64,000 nt of DNA from Coenobita brevimanus (lineage: Eukaryota > Arthropoda > Malacostraca > Decapoda > Coenobitidae): NCBI GenBank assembly GCA_032717465.1, contig CM064663.1, positions 15,625,183 through 15,689,182 on the forward strand, read 5' to 3'. A program made the translations under genes and the position numbers. Under the pieces are notes generated by a model, which did not search any database, was not told where the DNA came from, and worked only from the letters and a program-made list of their open reading frames with translations. Shown in pieces: positions 9,553 through 19,909 of this stretch (positions are counted from its first letter, which is position 1; every line of letters starts with the position of its first letter).

Positions 9553-9650
9553 CATCATCATCATCATCTAATCCTGTGTTGCTCCATGAGGAGCGTAGGA
9601 GTCCGGGGTTAGGCAAGTTGTTCCTGACATTTAAGATGAGAGTGACCAGC
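9553..9650 (+). repeat. Dispersed repeat family A copy
   Basis: CAT microsatellite, then CTAATCCTGTGTTGCTCCAT, GAGGAGCGTAGGAGTCCGGG and GTTAGGC. Best-conserved plus-strand copy of the family. Confidence 0.6.
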
Positions 9651-9870
9651 TCCACTCATCCCTGAGTAGCATTAGTTGAGCAATAACCCCAACCACCCCT
9701 TGGATATAAACCTACACCGGCTCAAAACCCCTAAATAATGCAGTGGAAGTCTTGGAATATTGGTGGTCATCAAGTGGCAGCTTGTGATTATTAGGTACAG
9801 TTGGCCTTCATCCCACATCACATTCTGACTAAACTGGTGATGTAATTCACATAGAGGAAATCCCTCTTGG

Positions 9871-10285
9871 TCTTACTAGGTTATCTTATTATTTTCCCGC
9901 CATATAACTGGTACAGTTGTTCTTGCTAATTAACCTTGGTCTTACTAGGTTATCTTATTATTTTCCCGCCATATAACTGGTACAGTTGTTCTTGCTAATT
10001 AACCTTGGTCTTACTAGGTTATCTTATTATTTTCCCGCCATATAACTGGTACAGTTGTTCTTGCTAATTAACCTTGGTCTTACTAGGTTATCTTATTATT
10101 TTCCCACCATATAACTGGTACAGTTGTTCTTGCTAATTAACCTTGGTCTTACTAGGTTATCTTATTATTTTCCCGCCATATAACTGGTACAGTTGTTCTT
10201 GCTAATTAACCTTGGTCTTACTAGGTTATCTTATTATTTTCCCGCCATATAACTGGTACAGTTGTTCTTGCTAATTAACCTTGGT
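9871..10285. repeat. 69-bp tandem array, six copies
   Basis: Starts of TCTTACTAGGTTATC recur at 9871, 9940, 10009, 10078, 10147 and 10216. Units are almost identical, which implies recent expansion. The last unit runs directly into dispersed repeat family B. Confidence 0.95.
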
Positions 10286-10690
10286 GTGTCTGGCCAAGCA
10301 GACCCATCATCCACCAGCAAGCAACTGCCCCTGCAAGGTTGTTCTGTACAGTGAACCAGTGTTCCATTGTGGTAGACACCACCCCACCACAGTGAGGCAC
10401 AGGGAAGTGTGGAGGTTTGGTTCCCAGATGAAAACCACAGTTGCATCTCCAGCCAGTTAAAAGGGCACCATAGCAGGCTCCACATGTTCCCGTTATGTAT
10501 GGTACCCACCCAGCATTGTAAATGGCTACAGGAAACCTTTATGCTTGTCACACTGTGTATAGCCACCTGAGGTGAAAAGAAGGGTATAACTGAAAAGCAA
10601 TAGGAAGGATGGGAGAAACAGGAAGAGTAGAGGGTACACTGAAAAAGACTGATAATGGTGAAGGAAGAAGTAGGCAGCAGTAGTGAGTGG
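10280..10690 (+). repeat. Dispersed repeat family B, longest copy
   Basis: Shares GTCTGGCCAAGCAGACCCAT, AAGCAACTGCCCCTGCA, GTGTGGAGGTTTGGTTCC and GGCACCATAGCAGGCTCCAC with 29925-30325. Part of the 5' end also occurs at 13530-13610. Roughly 400 bp, no coding potential, no terminal repeats seen. Confidence 0.7.
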
Positions 10691-11205
10691 TAGTGTAAAT
10701 CAGATGATAATGATGAAGGAAGAAGTAGGCAGCAGTAGTGAGTGGTACTGTAAATCAGATGATAATGGTGAAGGAAGAAGTAGGCAGCAGTAGTGAGTGG
10801 TACTGTAAATCAGGGTAATGATAATGGTGAAGGAAGAAGTAGGCAGCAGTAGTGAGTGGTACTGTAAATCAGATGATAATGGTGAAGGAAGAAGTAGGCA
10901 GCAGTAGTGAGTGGTACTGTAAATCAGATGATAATGGTGAAGGAAGAAGTAGGCAGCAGTAGTGAGTGGTACTGTAAATCAGATGATAATGGTGAAGGAA
11001 GAAGTAGGCAGCAGTAGTGAGTGGTACTGTAAATCAGATGATAATGATGAAGGAAGAAGTAGGCAGCAGTAGTGAGTGGTACTGTAAATCAGATGATAAT
11101 GGTGAAGGAAGAAGTAGGCAGCAGTAGTGAGTGGTAGTGTAAATCAGATGATAATGGTGAAGGAAGAAGTAGGCAGCAGTAGTGAGTGGTAGTGTAAATC
11201 AGGAT
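10640..11205. repeat. 55-bp tandem array inside family B
   Basis: About ten units of GATAATGGTGAAGGAAGAAG, TAGGCAGCAGTAGTGAGTGG and TACTGTAAATCA. The other family B copies carry this segment once, so the array grew from the 3' end of this copy. Confidence 0.9.
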
Positions 11206-11458
11206 AAAGTAGCCAACCAACCTTTCAGGAACCATTGGTACTCTGGTAGGCAGTTTTTGTGTCAGATATTGTGTTCTGAACTTAGTGCAGTGATAGCTTC
11301 AAACTTTTATTCAGAGTAACTACCTCCAGGTGATTTTATTCACATACAGGAATTTCCCCCTGGTTTAAATAGGCTATTGCAGGTTATTCTCCATATAACT
11401 AATAATGTAAATTAGGGAAAGCCAGCAGATTAGCTTTTTGGATATCAGTGGAACTTTA

Positions 11459-11481
11459 TCATCATCATCATCATCATCATC
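11459..11481. repeat. (ATC)n microsatellite
   Basis: Short ATC array. Confidence 0.9.
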
Positions 11482-11543
11482 TATGCTGTACTTCTTTTTC
11501 TCATTCTAGAATGGAACTTTGATAGTCAACATATACATATATA

Positions 11544-12272
11544 CAGGTCTCCCTCGTTTTACGCTGTATCGTTTTATGATGTTTTGCGTTTACGATCCTT
11601 CTTCTTTAGTACCAAGTGTTCATTTTACGATTGAGCTCCCTCGCATTTACGATTGGGCATTTGAAAATCCCGCGCTCACAGGCAGATCAGCTGAGAGTTG
11701 AGTGGCATACCCACTCCGCCCACACAGTTTCCTGCACTTTTGCCAGTCTCACCCGCATACTCATTCAACATACAACCTCTGTGCGTCTGTGTGCATCAGT
11801 GCCCATGACATTACTATTTCTCCTGTTCTTCATATTTTGTATCCCTAGTGCCACCACCGTGATGTCTTGTAAACGCCCTGCAACATCTGGTGCTGGTGAT
11901 ATGAAGCCAAAGAAAGCAAGAACGTCCTTAACCCTGGAGTCTAAGCTTAATATTGTGAAGCAGCACGAAGCAGGTGAGGGGGTAAACTCCATCGCTCGTT
12001 CCATGAGTCTTACACAGTCAACTGTATCAACTGTTATAAAGCATGCTGTCAACATTAAGAAAGCTGGGGAGACAAGCACGACTCTACAATACATAAAACA
12101 TCATCATTATTACTGCATATTAGATCACTTGTATGGGTCTTGGGTTCCTTATACACGAGTCCAGGAACGCATCCCTATTTTTCCCATTTAAACCTTAATT
12201 TTGCTTTACGATATTTCAGTTTACGATTGCCTTTCTAGGAACGCATACCAATCGTAAAACGAGGGAGACCTG
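11544..12272 (+). mobile_element. Tigger-like transposon, internally deleted, 729 bp
   Basis: Terminal inverted repeats CAGGTCTCCCTCGTTTTACG and CGTAAAACGAGGGAGACCTG are perfect over 20 bp and flanked by TA. Several TTTACGAT motifs repeat inside the ends. It keeps the start of a transposase gene, but the catalytic part is missing. Confidence 0.9.
11862..12191 (+). pseudogene. Tigger transposase N-terminal remnant
   Basis: The ATG at 11862 opens 109 codons. The first 75 or so resemble the CENP-B-type N-terminal helix-turn-helix of Tigger transposases: a basic KPKKARTSLTLESKLNIV stretch, then GVNSIARSMSLTQSTVSTVI. After KKAGETSTTL the frame runs into unrelated sequence and stops. The second HTH and the DDE catalytic domain are absent, so no transposase activity is expected. 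The DNA-binding half could still be translated. Confidence 0.75.
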
Positions 12273-12310
12273 TAATTCAATGCCATGCATCCACTGAAGG
12301 AATCCCTGTA

Positions 12311-12640
12311 CTGGGGTTGGCCATGATTCAGCTAATGCTTTCTTTGGACTGGAAGCTAAACTATATGCCAAAACCAGCTAGCTAATTACAACAGTTGCTA
12401 CATACATACATACATACATATGTATATAGAGACAGACAAATTTAGGGTGGCCATGATACAGCTGATGTTTCTGTGGACTGGAAGCTCTACTAAATATCAG
12501 AACCAGGTAATTTTACTGTCCACCAATTGCTGGAAATTGTTGGGACAAAAGAAATCTGGGATATATTGTGAGATTTGTAACAGTGTGAGTCTCAGCTTGG
12601 ACTGTGATAGCCAGTGTTTCTTGAATATTTGGTAAACTTA
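12311..12640 (+). repeat. Dispersed repeat family F
   Basis: GGTGGCCATGATACAGCTGA, GGACTGGAAGCT, AATTGTTGGGACAAAAGAAA and TCTCAGCTTGGACTGTGA. A related copy is at 34774-34985 on the same strand. The first 60 bp are also duplicated locally, with (ATAC)n between. Confidence 0.6.
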
Positions 12641-12712
12641 CTCATCTTTATGTGGTGACATTTGTGACATATTTAAAACTTTATTTTTTGTAGTTTCCTC
12701 AAAGAGTAGTAG

Positions 12713-12950
12713 CCATGGCCCCAGGTTCATTTGAAGTGTGAATCATGTGGACTGAAGGCTGAAGTTGCTCCCCTCCTGCAGTCCACCATCTTACTTTTAT
12801 GGGATATGGAAGGAACTGAACGACATTTATATATCCAGGCAGCTGCCCTTTAATAGTTCACCATCTGCCTTGTGGGGGATAGGGAGGAAGTTATAGTGTT
12901 AGCACCACATGAAGGCCATGCTCCCCACCACCAAGGATGATGAGTAAAGC
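12713..12950 (+). repeat. Dispersed repeat family C copy
   Basis: GGCCCCAGGTTCATTTGAA, GGACTGAAGGCTGAAGTTG and CCACATGAAGGC. Family C is the commonest unrecognised repeat here, with ten or more diverged copies of about 170 bp. Confidence 0.6.
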
Positions 12951-13219
12951 TGACAAATAACAAGGACATAATACATTCCATCCCAGAATTTGACACCTGT
13001 ATATGTAAAGGTTTATGGATTTTAGTGTTTGCTGGTACCTTATTTATGTCTAATGGTGCGTCTTTCATATTGTCAGGTATTAAGCAGTTTGGGAAGTGTC
13101 GACACCACAACAAGCTTCATCTATTCTGCCTCCCTTCACTGCAAGCATCATCTCAGCATCATCTCCTCATAGCATCAGCGCTTCATGGACAACTGTTTCA
13201 AGATACCTTCCATTCTTCA

Positions 13220-13245
13220 TTTATTATTATTATTATTATTATTTA
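13220..13245. repeat. (ATT)n microsatellite
   Basis: Short ATT array. Confidence 0.85.
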
Positions 13246-13289
13246 TTTTTCTCATGCTTATTAATGCTGCAGGCTCAAGCTAGTTTGTT

Positions 13290-13470
13290 GTTATGGCCTC
13301 CGGGTCATTTTAACCCAAAGCTTGTGGACTTCAGACTAAAATTGCTCTTCCCTTGCAATCCACTATCCTCTTTGGGGGATATGGAGGGAGTTGAAGGATG
13401 TTTGTATAATGAGGGCAGTGGTGCTGCCCATGTATATCAGTGCCACTACATGAAGGCATTCCCTCCCTCA
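13290..13470 (+). repeat. Dispersed repeat family C copy
   Basis: Follows the same block order as other copies: GACTTCAGACTAAAATTGCT, AATCCACTATCC, GGGGGATATGGAGGGAGTTG, CACTACATGAAGGCAT. Confidence 0.6.
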
Positions 13471-13529
13471 TACAATCCAAGCTGTCCCTTTGTTTTTATT
13501 CCTTGTAAATGTGTATAGTTGTTGTTGAG

Positions 13530-13612
13530 TAATCCCAGTCTGTCTAGTCAAGCAGACCTATCAATCACAGGCAAGTAATTGCACCAGTAAATAATTTGAC
13601 TTGGCCTGTAGC
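13530..13612 (+). repeat. Family B 5' fragment
   Basis: GTCTAGTCAAGCAGACCTAT and CAGGCAAGTAATTGC match the 5' part of the copies at 10280 and 29925. Confidence 0.5.
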
Positions 13613-14500
13613 ATTACTTTAAGTCCTCATTATAAGTCACATATATATCATTTATAGTTGCCATGAAATCTATATTAACGTGTTGAAATATTGCCTTAGA
13701 AAAAAAATTCCATTGCTACATAAAATACTAATTGGACAATGAACCAAAAACTGATGTGCCAAATGTATGCATCAAGTTTATTATATTTGGCAACAGCCCA
13801 GGGTTTGATTTTGATTTTTTGTTGCCATTAAGTCAAGATTAATTTTTGATTTATAAAAGAATTGAGTCTTTAGATTTGCTTTGCTACCTATGAAAGCAAT
13901 ATGGCAGTTTACCCATGTACTGTACAGATTACCAGTTGCAGCTAAAAAGGTGTCATGCTTTGATCAATTTTTCCCCTATTCATTCCAGCAGCACAGAATT
14001 ATGTTTATTAAATATTCCTGGCTTTTTATTTTTATTTGTTTTTTGCCATGAAGTCCAGAATAAGAAGAACTGACCTGTAAAATTTGCATTGCATTGGTAT
14101 CTATAGAGCTGTTTGGCCGTTTTCTCCCCAAATTACAGTAAGTGTTATATGGAAAATTTGTGATGTTTCTGAATTCAGCCATAAGTTATAATGAGGACTG
14201 ATTGTTTGGGAAATGTGATGGATTTTTTCTGTATATATTTTTTAACCCCTTAACAACTGCCCTCATTGATTTATGCTTTAAATTCAGTAGCATTAATGTT
14301 TTGAGTTGTTAAGGGGTCATCATGTAATATGTGCTCACCCATATATTTCAGTGCTTGAAGGGACGTACAAGGTGAGAGTCTCTGGCTTTTGTTGTGTTTA
14401 AGATTAAGCCGTTGATTCTGGGGAAGCACTTTTTTATTTATACTTGCTGCCTTTACATGATTTTATTCAGCTTGAGAGAGAGTATTTAAAATGAAGGGGT
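13613..14500. other. A/T-rich stretch without recognised gene
   Basis: No supported exon. It contains a perfect 14-bp inverted repeat (14245-14258 and 14304-14317) and a possible 20-nt micro-exon at 14354-14373 (TATATTTCAG before, GTGAGAG after). The micro-exon would introduce a stop in the expected frame of gene 1. Confidence 0.5.
14245..14317. repeat. Perfect 14-bp inverted repeat
   Basis: ACCCCTTAACAACT and its exact complement AGTTGTTAAGGGGT are separated by 45 bp. This is a possible stem-loop or a tiny TTAA-type MITE. Confidence 0.7.
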
Positions 14501-14534
14501 TAGATACATTCATAATAGTACTGGTAGTAATTCA

Positions 14535-14710
14535 TGCAACCCCAGGCTTATCTGAATGTGGACCCAGTGGACTGCAGGCTGAAGTTTCCTTTTTCCTGCA
14601 ATCTACCAACCTTCTTTCAGGGAGGGATTTGAGGGACATTTGTATAACCAGTCTGTGCAGTTACCCAGCCATATCAGTGCCACCCCATGAAGGCATCCCT
14701 CACTAACAGT
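14535..14710 (+). repeat. Dispersed repeat family C copy
   Basis: AACCCCAGGCTTATCTGAAT, GGACTGCAGGCTGAAGTTTC and ACCCCATGAAGGCATCCCTC. One of the better conserved copies. Confidence 0.65.
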
Positions 14711-14904
14711 ATAGCAGTAATAAAACCCATCAATAAACAGTGCCTCTCCTGTGCTGAATAAAATTGTTTCTTAGCTGCAAGAGTTAATGGAAAAGGACTT
14801 CACCTGAATTTAAGCACTTTAGGCTGCCTTCCACAGTTGATTTGCATACATACATACATTACATACATACATACATACATACTTCAGTTCATTTATGCAT
14901 GTGT

Positions 14905-15355
14905 TAGGTGCATAATGCTGTATGGTAGTGAGACCTGGGCAGTAAAGTAGGAGGATATCTGCAGGCTCTAACATACAGAAGTGACAGTAATTAGGTGGAT
15001 GTGCAGTGCATCCTTTAATGTGAGGCCTTGGGGGGTAGGTTTATGATGGATGAGTTAAGAGGAAGGATGGGGCTGGAGTGTATTGGTGTTGTGATGAGGA
15101 GAGGTAAATTGAGATGGTTTGGGCATGTGGAGAGGATCGGGGATGACATTTTTGTGCAGAAAGTGAGAAGTGTTAACGTTGGGGGTAGGGTTGCAAGAGG
15201 CAGACCGAAAAGACCTGGAACAAGGTCATAGAGTGTGACCTCAGGAATAAGGGACTCAACAGGGAAGCTGCCACTGATCAGGCAGCATGGAGAGCCACCT
15301 TCAGGTGACCAAGGCCGACACATGCAAGTGTGTTGTAGCCTTTATAAACGAAACA
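14905..15355 (+). mobile_element. LINE family 2, 3' fragment
   Basis: Remnants encode LYGSETWAV, then RGRMGLECIGVVMRR and LRWFGHVERIGDD, then a GRP-type motif. The 3' UTR contains CACATGCAAGTGTGTTGTAG and CCTTTATAAACGAAACA. GLECIGVVM occurs once here, whereas the copy at 43215-44242 carries a long tandem array of it. Followed by (CATA)n satellites to about 15435. Confidence 0.8.
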
Positions 15356-15604
15356 AAATGATACATGCATGCATACATGCATATATACTTTACGTGCATA
15401 CATACATGCATACATATATACATACATATATATACCCCTGTACTGTCTTATGCTAAATAGGATTATTTAGAATGGGTGCTCAATCAGTCATGTTGGATCC
15501 GTTGGAAGAATATGTTCAGGTCCCTCCAAGTGAAAAATGCTGCATCATATATTGGTTTTGAGTCACCAGCACTTGAATATTAATCTGTACTGTTGTTGTT
15601 GTTG

Positions 15605-15775
15605 TTGTGGCCCCAGGCTCATTTGAACATGAACTCAGTGGACTGCAGGCTGGAGTTTACCCCTTCCTGCAGTTCATCATCCCTCTTTAAGGGGTCTGGA
15701 AGGGAACTGAGGGACATTCATACAAGTGGGCATCAGAACTGCCTGATTTTATTCATGCCACCATAAGAAGTGCCT
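15605..15775 (+). repeat. Dispersed repeat family C copy
   Basis: GGCCCCAGGCTCATTTGAAC, GGACTGCAGGCTGGAGTTTA and GCCACCATAAGAAGTGCC. Confidence 0.65.
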
Positions 15776-15878
15776 TGTTATTGCCTGTACAATGGAATTA
15801 CTTGTACCAGTATAATTATAGGTAAAGTTGACAGCAGCAGTGCAGTCTGCCAAGGCTGTTTTAATAAGAAATTCCCAC

Positions 15879-16400
15879 CAAGTTTGAATATGAACCTTCC
15901 ACCAAGTCTGTTTATATAGGAAGTTCCCACCAAGTCTGTCTGAATACAAAGTTCCCACCAAGTCTGTCTGAATACAAAGTTCCCACCAAGTCTGTTTATA
16001 TAGGAAGTTCCCACCAAGTCTGTCTGAATACAAAGTTCCCACCAAGTCTGTTTATATAGGAAGTTCCCACCAAGTCTGTTTATATAGGAAGTTCCCACCA
16101 AGTCTGTTTATATAGGAAGTTCCCACCAAGTCTGTTTATATAGGAAGTTCCCACCAAGTCTGTTTATATAGGAAGTTCCCACCAAGTCTGTCTGAATACA
16201 AAGTTCCCACCAAGTCTGTTTATATAGGAAGTTCCCACCAAGTCTGTCTGAATACAAAGTTCCCACCAAGTCTGTCTGAATACAAAGTTCCCACCAAGTC
16301 TGTTTATATATTAAGTTCCCACCAAGTCTGTCTGAATACAAAGTTGCCACCAAGTCAGTTTGAGTAGGAAGTTCCCACCAAGTCTGTTATATAGGAAGTT
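15879..16400. repeat. 28-bp tandem array with two unit variants
   Basis: All units share TTCCCACCAAGTCTGT. Variant A continues TTATATAGGAAG and variant B continues CTGAATACAAAG. The two types alternate irregularly over about 18 copies. A 28-bp unit rotates through the reading frames, giving three overlapping spurious minus-strand frames. Confidence 0.95.
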
Positions 16401-16611
16401 GGTCCATTTGGCTAAAAAGGTTGAGCACCCATGTTTTGGCAGCATTGTTAGGTTGCTTCCAGTTTTTCTTCAGTAATATAGTACGATACATAAATTTTTT
16501 GATAATCTGATTTACACAGTCATATTTTCCCAGTTTTTGACAATAGAAAGGGATAGGCATTTACCTCTTCAGCCTGAGGATGTCATTTCTGTTTTATTCT
16601 TTTCACCGTCC

Positions 16612-17130
16612 AATCATCGTCCAATCCATTAGGAGTGTAGGGGGCCGAGGTGAGGCCATTTGTGTATCATCCAGTCCTTTATTGTCCCTTCAGGAGTGCA
16701 GGAGGCTGAGACTAGGCCATCCATCCATCATACCATGAAGAATGTAGGAGTCTGAAGCTAGACTATTGAATCAGGACATCAGGTTTTGCCACCACCCATC
16801 TATCATTCAGCTCCTGAGTGCGCCACCAGGAGTGAAGGGGGACCCTAAGCTAGGCCATCCATCCATCATTCAACCCTTTACTTCCCCATCATGAGTTTAA
16901 GGGCCCTGAGCTAGGCGATCCATGCGTCATTCAACCTGCTGCCGTCCCATCATGTGTGTCTCCTGGGGTTAGGCAGTCCATCTATCATTTAACCCTGTAC
17001 TACCTCACCTGGTTAGTGCAGGGTCCCTAGATGGGGCTGCTTAGTCAGGACATCAGTATTGTTTTACTCTTGCTACCACCCATCTATTATCCAGCCCTTT
17101 ATAGAAGAGAATGTGCCCAATGCTAGGCTG
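16612..17130 (+). repeat. Degenerate array of family A cores
   Basis: About seven diverged units of roughly 70 bp, each with CATCCATCATTCAACCCTTT-like and AGGAGTG..GGGGC..TAGGCCATC-like blocks. This looks like an old tandem amplification of the SINE-like family A unit. Confidence 0.6.
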
Positions 17131-17616
17131 TGAAATATGGACTGTAGCAGGGGAAGTATAGGCTATGGAGATGAGTGTTGTAGGTAGGGCAGTAAGATGC
17201 AGGTTCAGAGGTGAGGAAGGAAACAACAGGTGGTGTGGGTGGAGAGGAGTGTTTGGTGTGGGTGGAGAGGAGTGTTTGGTGTGGAGTGGGGTGGTGACTG
17301 TAGCTCTGATCTTAACTTAATCCAGGTTTTAGTCCTTTCTTGGCTTAGTTTGGCTGGTTCATCGGCAGAATCAGATAATGTTGTGGTTCTGGCTTCTTTT
17401 TGTAACACATTTTGGTAACTAGCAGCATATTCTAGTGTTAATAAAGTGTTTTAACTAAGTATTCAAGATGGATTAATGGCTGTTTTAGGCCAAGTTAGCT
17501 AAGCTGGTAAGGTTCAAGTCATGAGGTATGAAGAACTGCCCATCCCAAGTTGCTGTTTTCAGAGCACAGGGGCATAAGACTAAGTTGCAATGGTCCAGAA
17601 CATTTTAGGGTAGGAG

Positions 17617-17760
17617 ACTGAGTGGAGAGGTGTATGAGAGAGGGAGGTGTGAGCTGGGGGGAGGACAGAGAAATGACAGGGGACAGGGCAACATGGAGGC
17701 AATTTCTTTGTGGCCACCCCTCTTGGTATTAAGGTGTCTGGCAATAGGTAGATAGATAGA
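17617..17760 (+). mobile_element. RTE-like LINE, 3' fragment
   Basis: GTGGAGAGGTGTATGAGAGA to CTGGCAATAGGTAGATAGAT. GAGACTGA before the fragment and after its tail is a possible 8-bp target duplication. Confidence 0.85.
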
Positions 17761-18411
17761 GACTGATGTATGCCCCTGGTAGCATTGTATGTGATATAAT
17801 AATCTCCAGTCATCTGTACGATTTGAACCATATGTAAGCCACAGTTCATTCTGGCCCATGAGCTCTAGTAGACCAACAGGCATCTTCTCAATGTCATTCT
17901 ACCAACAGTTTCAACATCATACCATCCTCATACTCGTACACTCATCCCCCAAGTCTCTGAGTCATTACCAGTTATATCATAGGACTGTAGGTCATATTCT
18001 GAGTGGCTTTGTGGATGTCTTAACACTTCTTCTCTAGCAGTTTGTCTAACATATTATACCTCAGTATCATCTTATATGTTATTGAAGCCAAGTACATTGA
18101 TATTAAGATGACATAAATAGCATACAGGAGAATGTTAAGGTATATTAGGGATAATAAATAGCTAAGGAACAGGTGTTATAAAGTCTCCTCTGTCACCTAG
18201 AACATTGTATTGCATCTTTCCATTCCTCATACTTGTGATATTGGGTTAGGATTAGAGTACGAGCTTTATAATTATATTGATGTTAAGTGCTTACTTCACC
18301 CCAGAAAAAGTCTTACTCTTGGTACCACAGGATGATTTGATTCAGCTTAAGGGAGACTTCTGATAATGAGAGGATTAGTGAGGGCTGTAGCTTATCTATA
18401 GTCACTGTGTT

Positions 18412-18530
18412 TTCACCAAAGACCCCTAAGCCCTTTTGGTCAAGTTGATGGCCAGGTGTAGTCAGAGTGGAGGGTAAATTTGACTAGTAACCAAGAAGAC
18501 AGTTGTACCCCATAACTCACTGTCTTGCAA
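18412..18530 (+). repeat. Dispersed repeat family D
   Basis: CACCAAAGACCCCTAAGCCC, GATGGCCAGGTGTAGTCAGA and TTTGACTAGTAACCAAG. Related copies at 35000-35220 and 21995-22160, and as a tandem array at 26797-27100. Confidence 0.55.
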
Positions 18531-18675
18531 CCACAACTCTAAGATTGCAGGAGTGGCATAATTCCTAAACTGTCTGTGGCTAGCAGGAATTAAAAGAAAA
18601 TGACACAACATAGGCTGAAGGGGTAACTTTACACTGTTTCAACATGTGTACTATCAGTTTCTCTTTTCTTTTCAG

Positions 18676-18856
18676 GTGGCTGCAGACTTCATCCTCTCCA
18701 TCAGTCCTTCCCAATCCTTCCTTTCCCACCCTTCATCCTTACCTTCTTCCTTCCCTCCATCTCTCCTTCCTCTTTCCAACTGGGGGCCAACCTAACATCC
18801 CAGCAGTGGCTGCTCAGGAGTCACCAACCTTCCCTCTACCCTCTTCCTTTCTCTCC

Positions 18857-18912
<56 letters not shown>

Positions 18913-19030
18913 TTGTGGCTTGTATTCTCATTGGCTTAAGGCCTCACTACCACCTCTTCCCTTATGGTTTATTTTGCATATTACACTGTTGCCAATATGT
19001 ATAAATAATCTGGCAAGGGTGAGGTGGTAG
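18676..19030 (+). CDS. Possible terminal exon, gene 1 (weak)
   Basis: Preceded by a strong pyrimidine-rich acceptor (CTCTTTTCTTTTCAG). In phase 2, as required after the exon at 9367-9463, it reads WLQTSSSPSVLPNPSFPTLH, continues Ser/Pro-rich, crosses a (GT)n tract as a Cys-Val repeat and stops at 19030. The other frames are also open for 40 or more codons, so composition alone could explain it. Low confidence; it may be a decoy acceptor. Confidence 0.2.
18860..18911. repeat. (GT)n microsatellite
   Basis: About 26 GT units. Confidence 0.95.
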
Positions 19031-19270
19031 GGAGTGTCCTTAACCAGTGGGAATATGAGCCATGATGTGCAGGGGTGGTGGGGGAAGGGGAAGGGCTGGG
19101 AGGACGGGAGGGAAGGGTGGGCAGGGGTTTAGATAGGGCCAGATTACCCAATCCCTAACGGGATTATACGGGGTTGGCAATGCCGGCGGGGCAATCTGTT
19201 TCCCCATCTCGGCCCCAACCCATTGCTTCTCTCTCCTTCTCCCAGCTTTACCGCCTTTCCCTTCCCCCGC

Positions 19271-19628
19271 CTGGCCAGCTCCAGTGGGTTTACCCCCCCC
19301 CCCCGGCCCAACACTTTCACCAGGGTGTCTGACCCAGTCACTCACCCCAGCCAAGATGGTGGTGGTGGTGGGAGTGTGAGTGTTCTAGATGTATGTGTGT
19401 GTGGCAGCTGAGCCACACACACATACATCCAAACATACACTCACACTCCCACCACCACCACCACCACTATCTGCTGTGGTGGAGCCCAGTGAGTGGAGGG
19501 TGTGGTGGCTGGCAGTAGCAGCAGCTACTGCCAGCCACCACACCCTCCACTCACTGGGCTCCACCCTGCTGGCTGGGGTGAGTGACTGGGTCAGACACCC
19601 TGGTGGAGGTGCAGCTGGAGCTGGCCAG
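19271..19628. repeat. Nested multi-hairpin palindrome
   Basis: Outer arms are 19271-19284 with 19615-19628 (14 bp perfect) and 19318-19353 with 19570-19605 (36 bp perfect). They enclose two separate hairpins. Hairpin 1 is 19358-19405 with 19412-19460 (imperfect near the middle, 6-nt loop). Hairpin 2 is 19478-19518 with 19525-19565 (41 bp perfect, loop CAGCAG). The whole could fold into a branched cruciform. I know no family with this layout; a foldback transposable element is the closest analogy. Confidence 0.9.
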
Positions 19629-19679
19629 GCTACCCCACCCCTGCACATCAGTGTGAATGAGTTCCTTCAACTAATACGT

Positions 19680-19864
19680 TTTCTCTTATATTTCAGGGGT
19701 AACTATTATATTTCTTTTTCAGGGGTAACTATTTTATTTCAGATTCTACACACACAGGACTTCAAACCAGGTAATTGTTTGTTTATATTTATTATGCTTG
19801 TATGCCCCTTCACTCACAGGGGTGAGCACATTGTACATGTATATATAAACTTGTTTATAATAAA
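19680..19864 (+). other. Tandem splice acceptors and polyadenylation signal
   Basis: Three consecutive acceptor-like segments end in AG: TTATATTTCAG, TTTCTTTTTCAG and TTTTATTTCAG. The first two are each followed by GGGTAACTATT, and the last precedes ATTCTACACACACAGGAC. AATAAA lies at 19859-19864. This could be the terminal exon of gene 1 with duplicated acceptors. Phase does not decide which acceptor would be used. Confidence 0.3.
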
Positions 19865-19909
19865 TGTATACTGTTGTACTTAGGACTTTTACTTCCCTAG
19901 TAGTTACAC

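Noticed and set aside
9871..10285. Regular repeats considered as a CRISPR array
   Set aside because: Repeats are contiguous 69-bp units without unique spacers, and the context is a eukaryotic intron.
14354..14373. Micro-exon of 20 nt between TTTCAG and GTGAGAG
   Set aside because: Creates an early stop in the expected phase of gene 1. Such short matches occur by chance.
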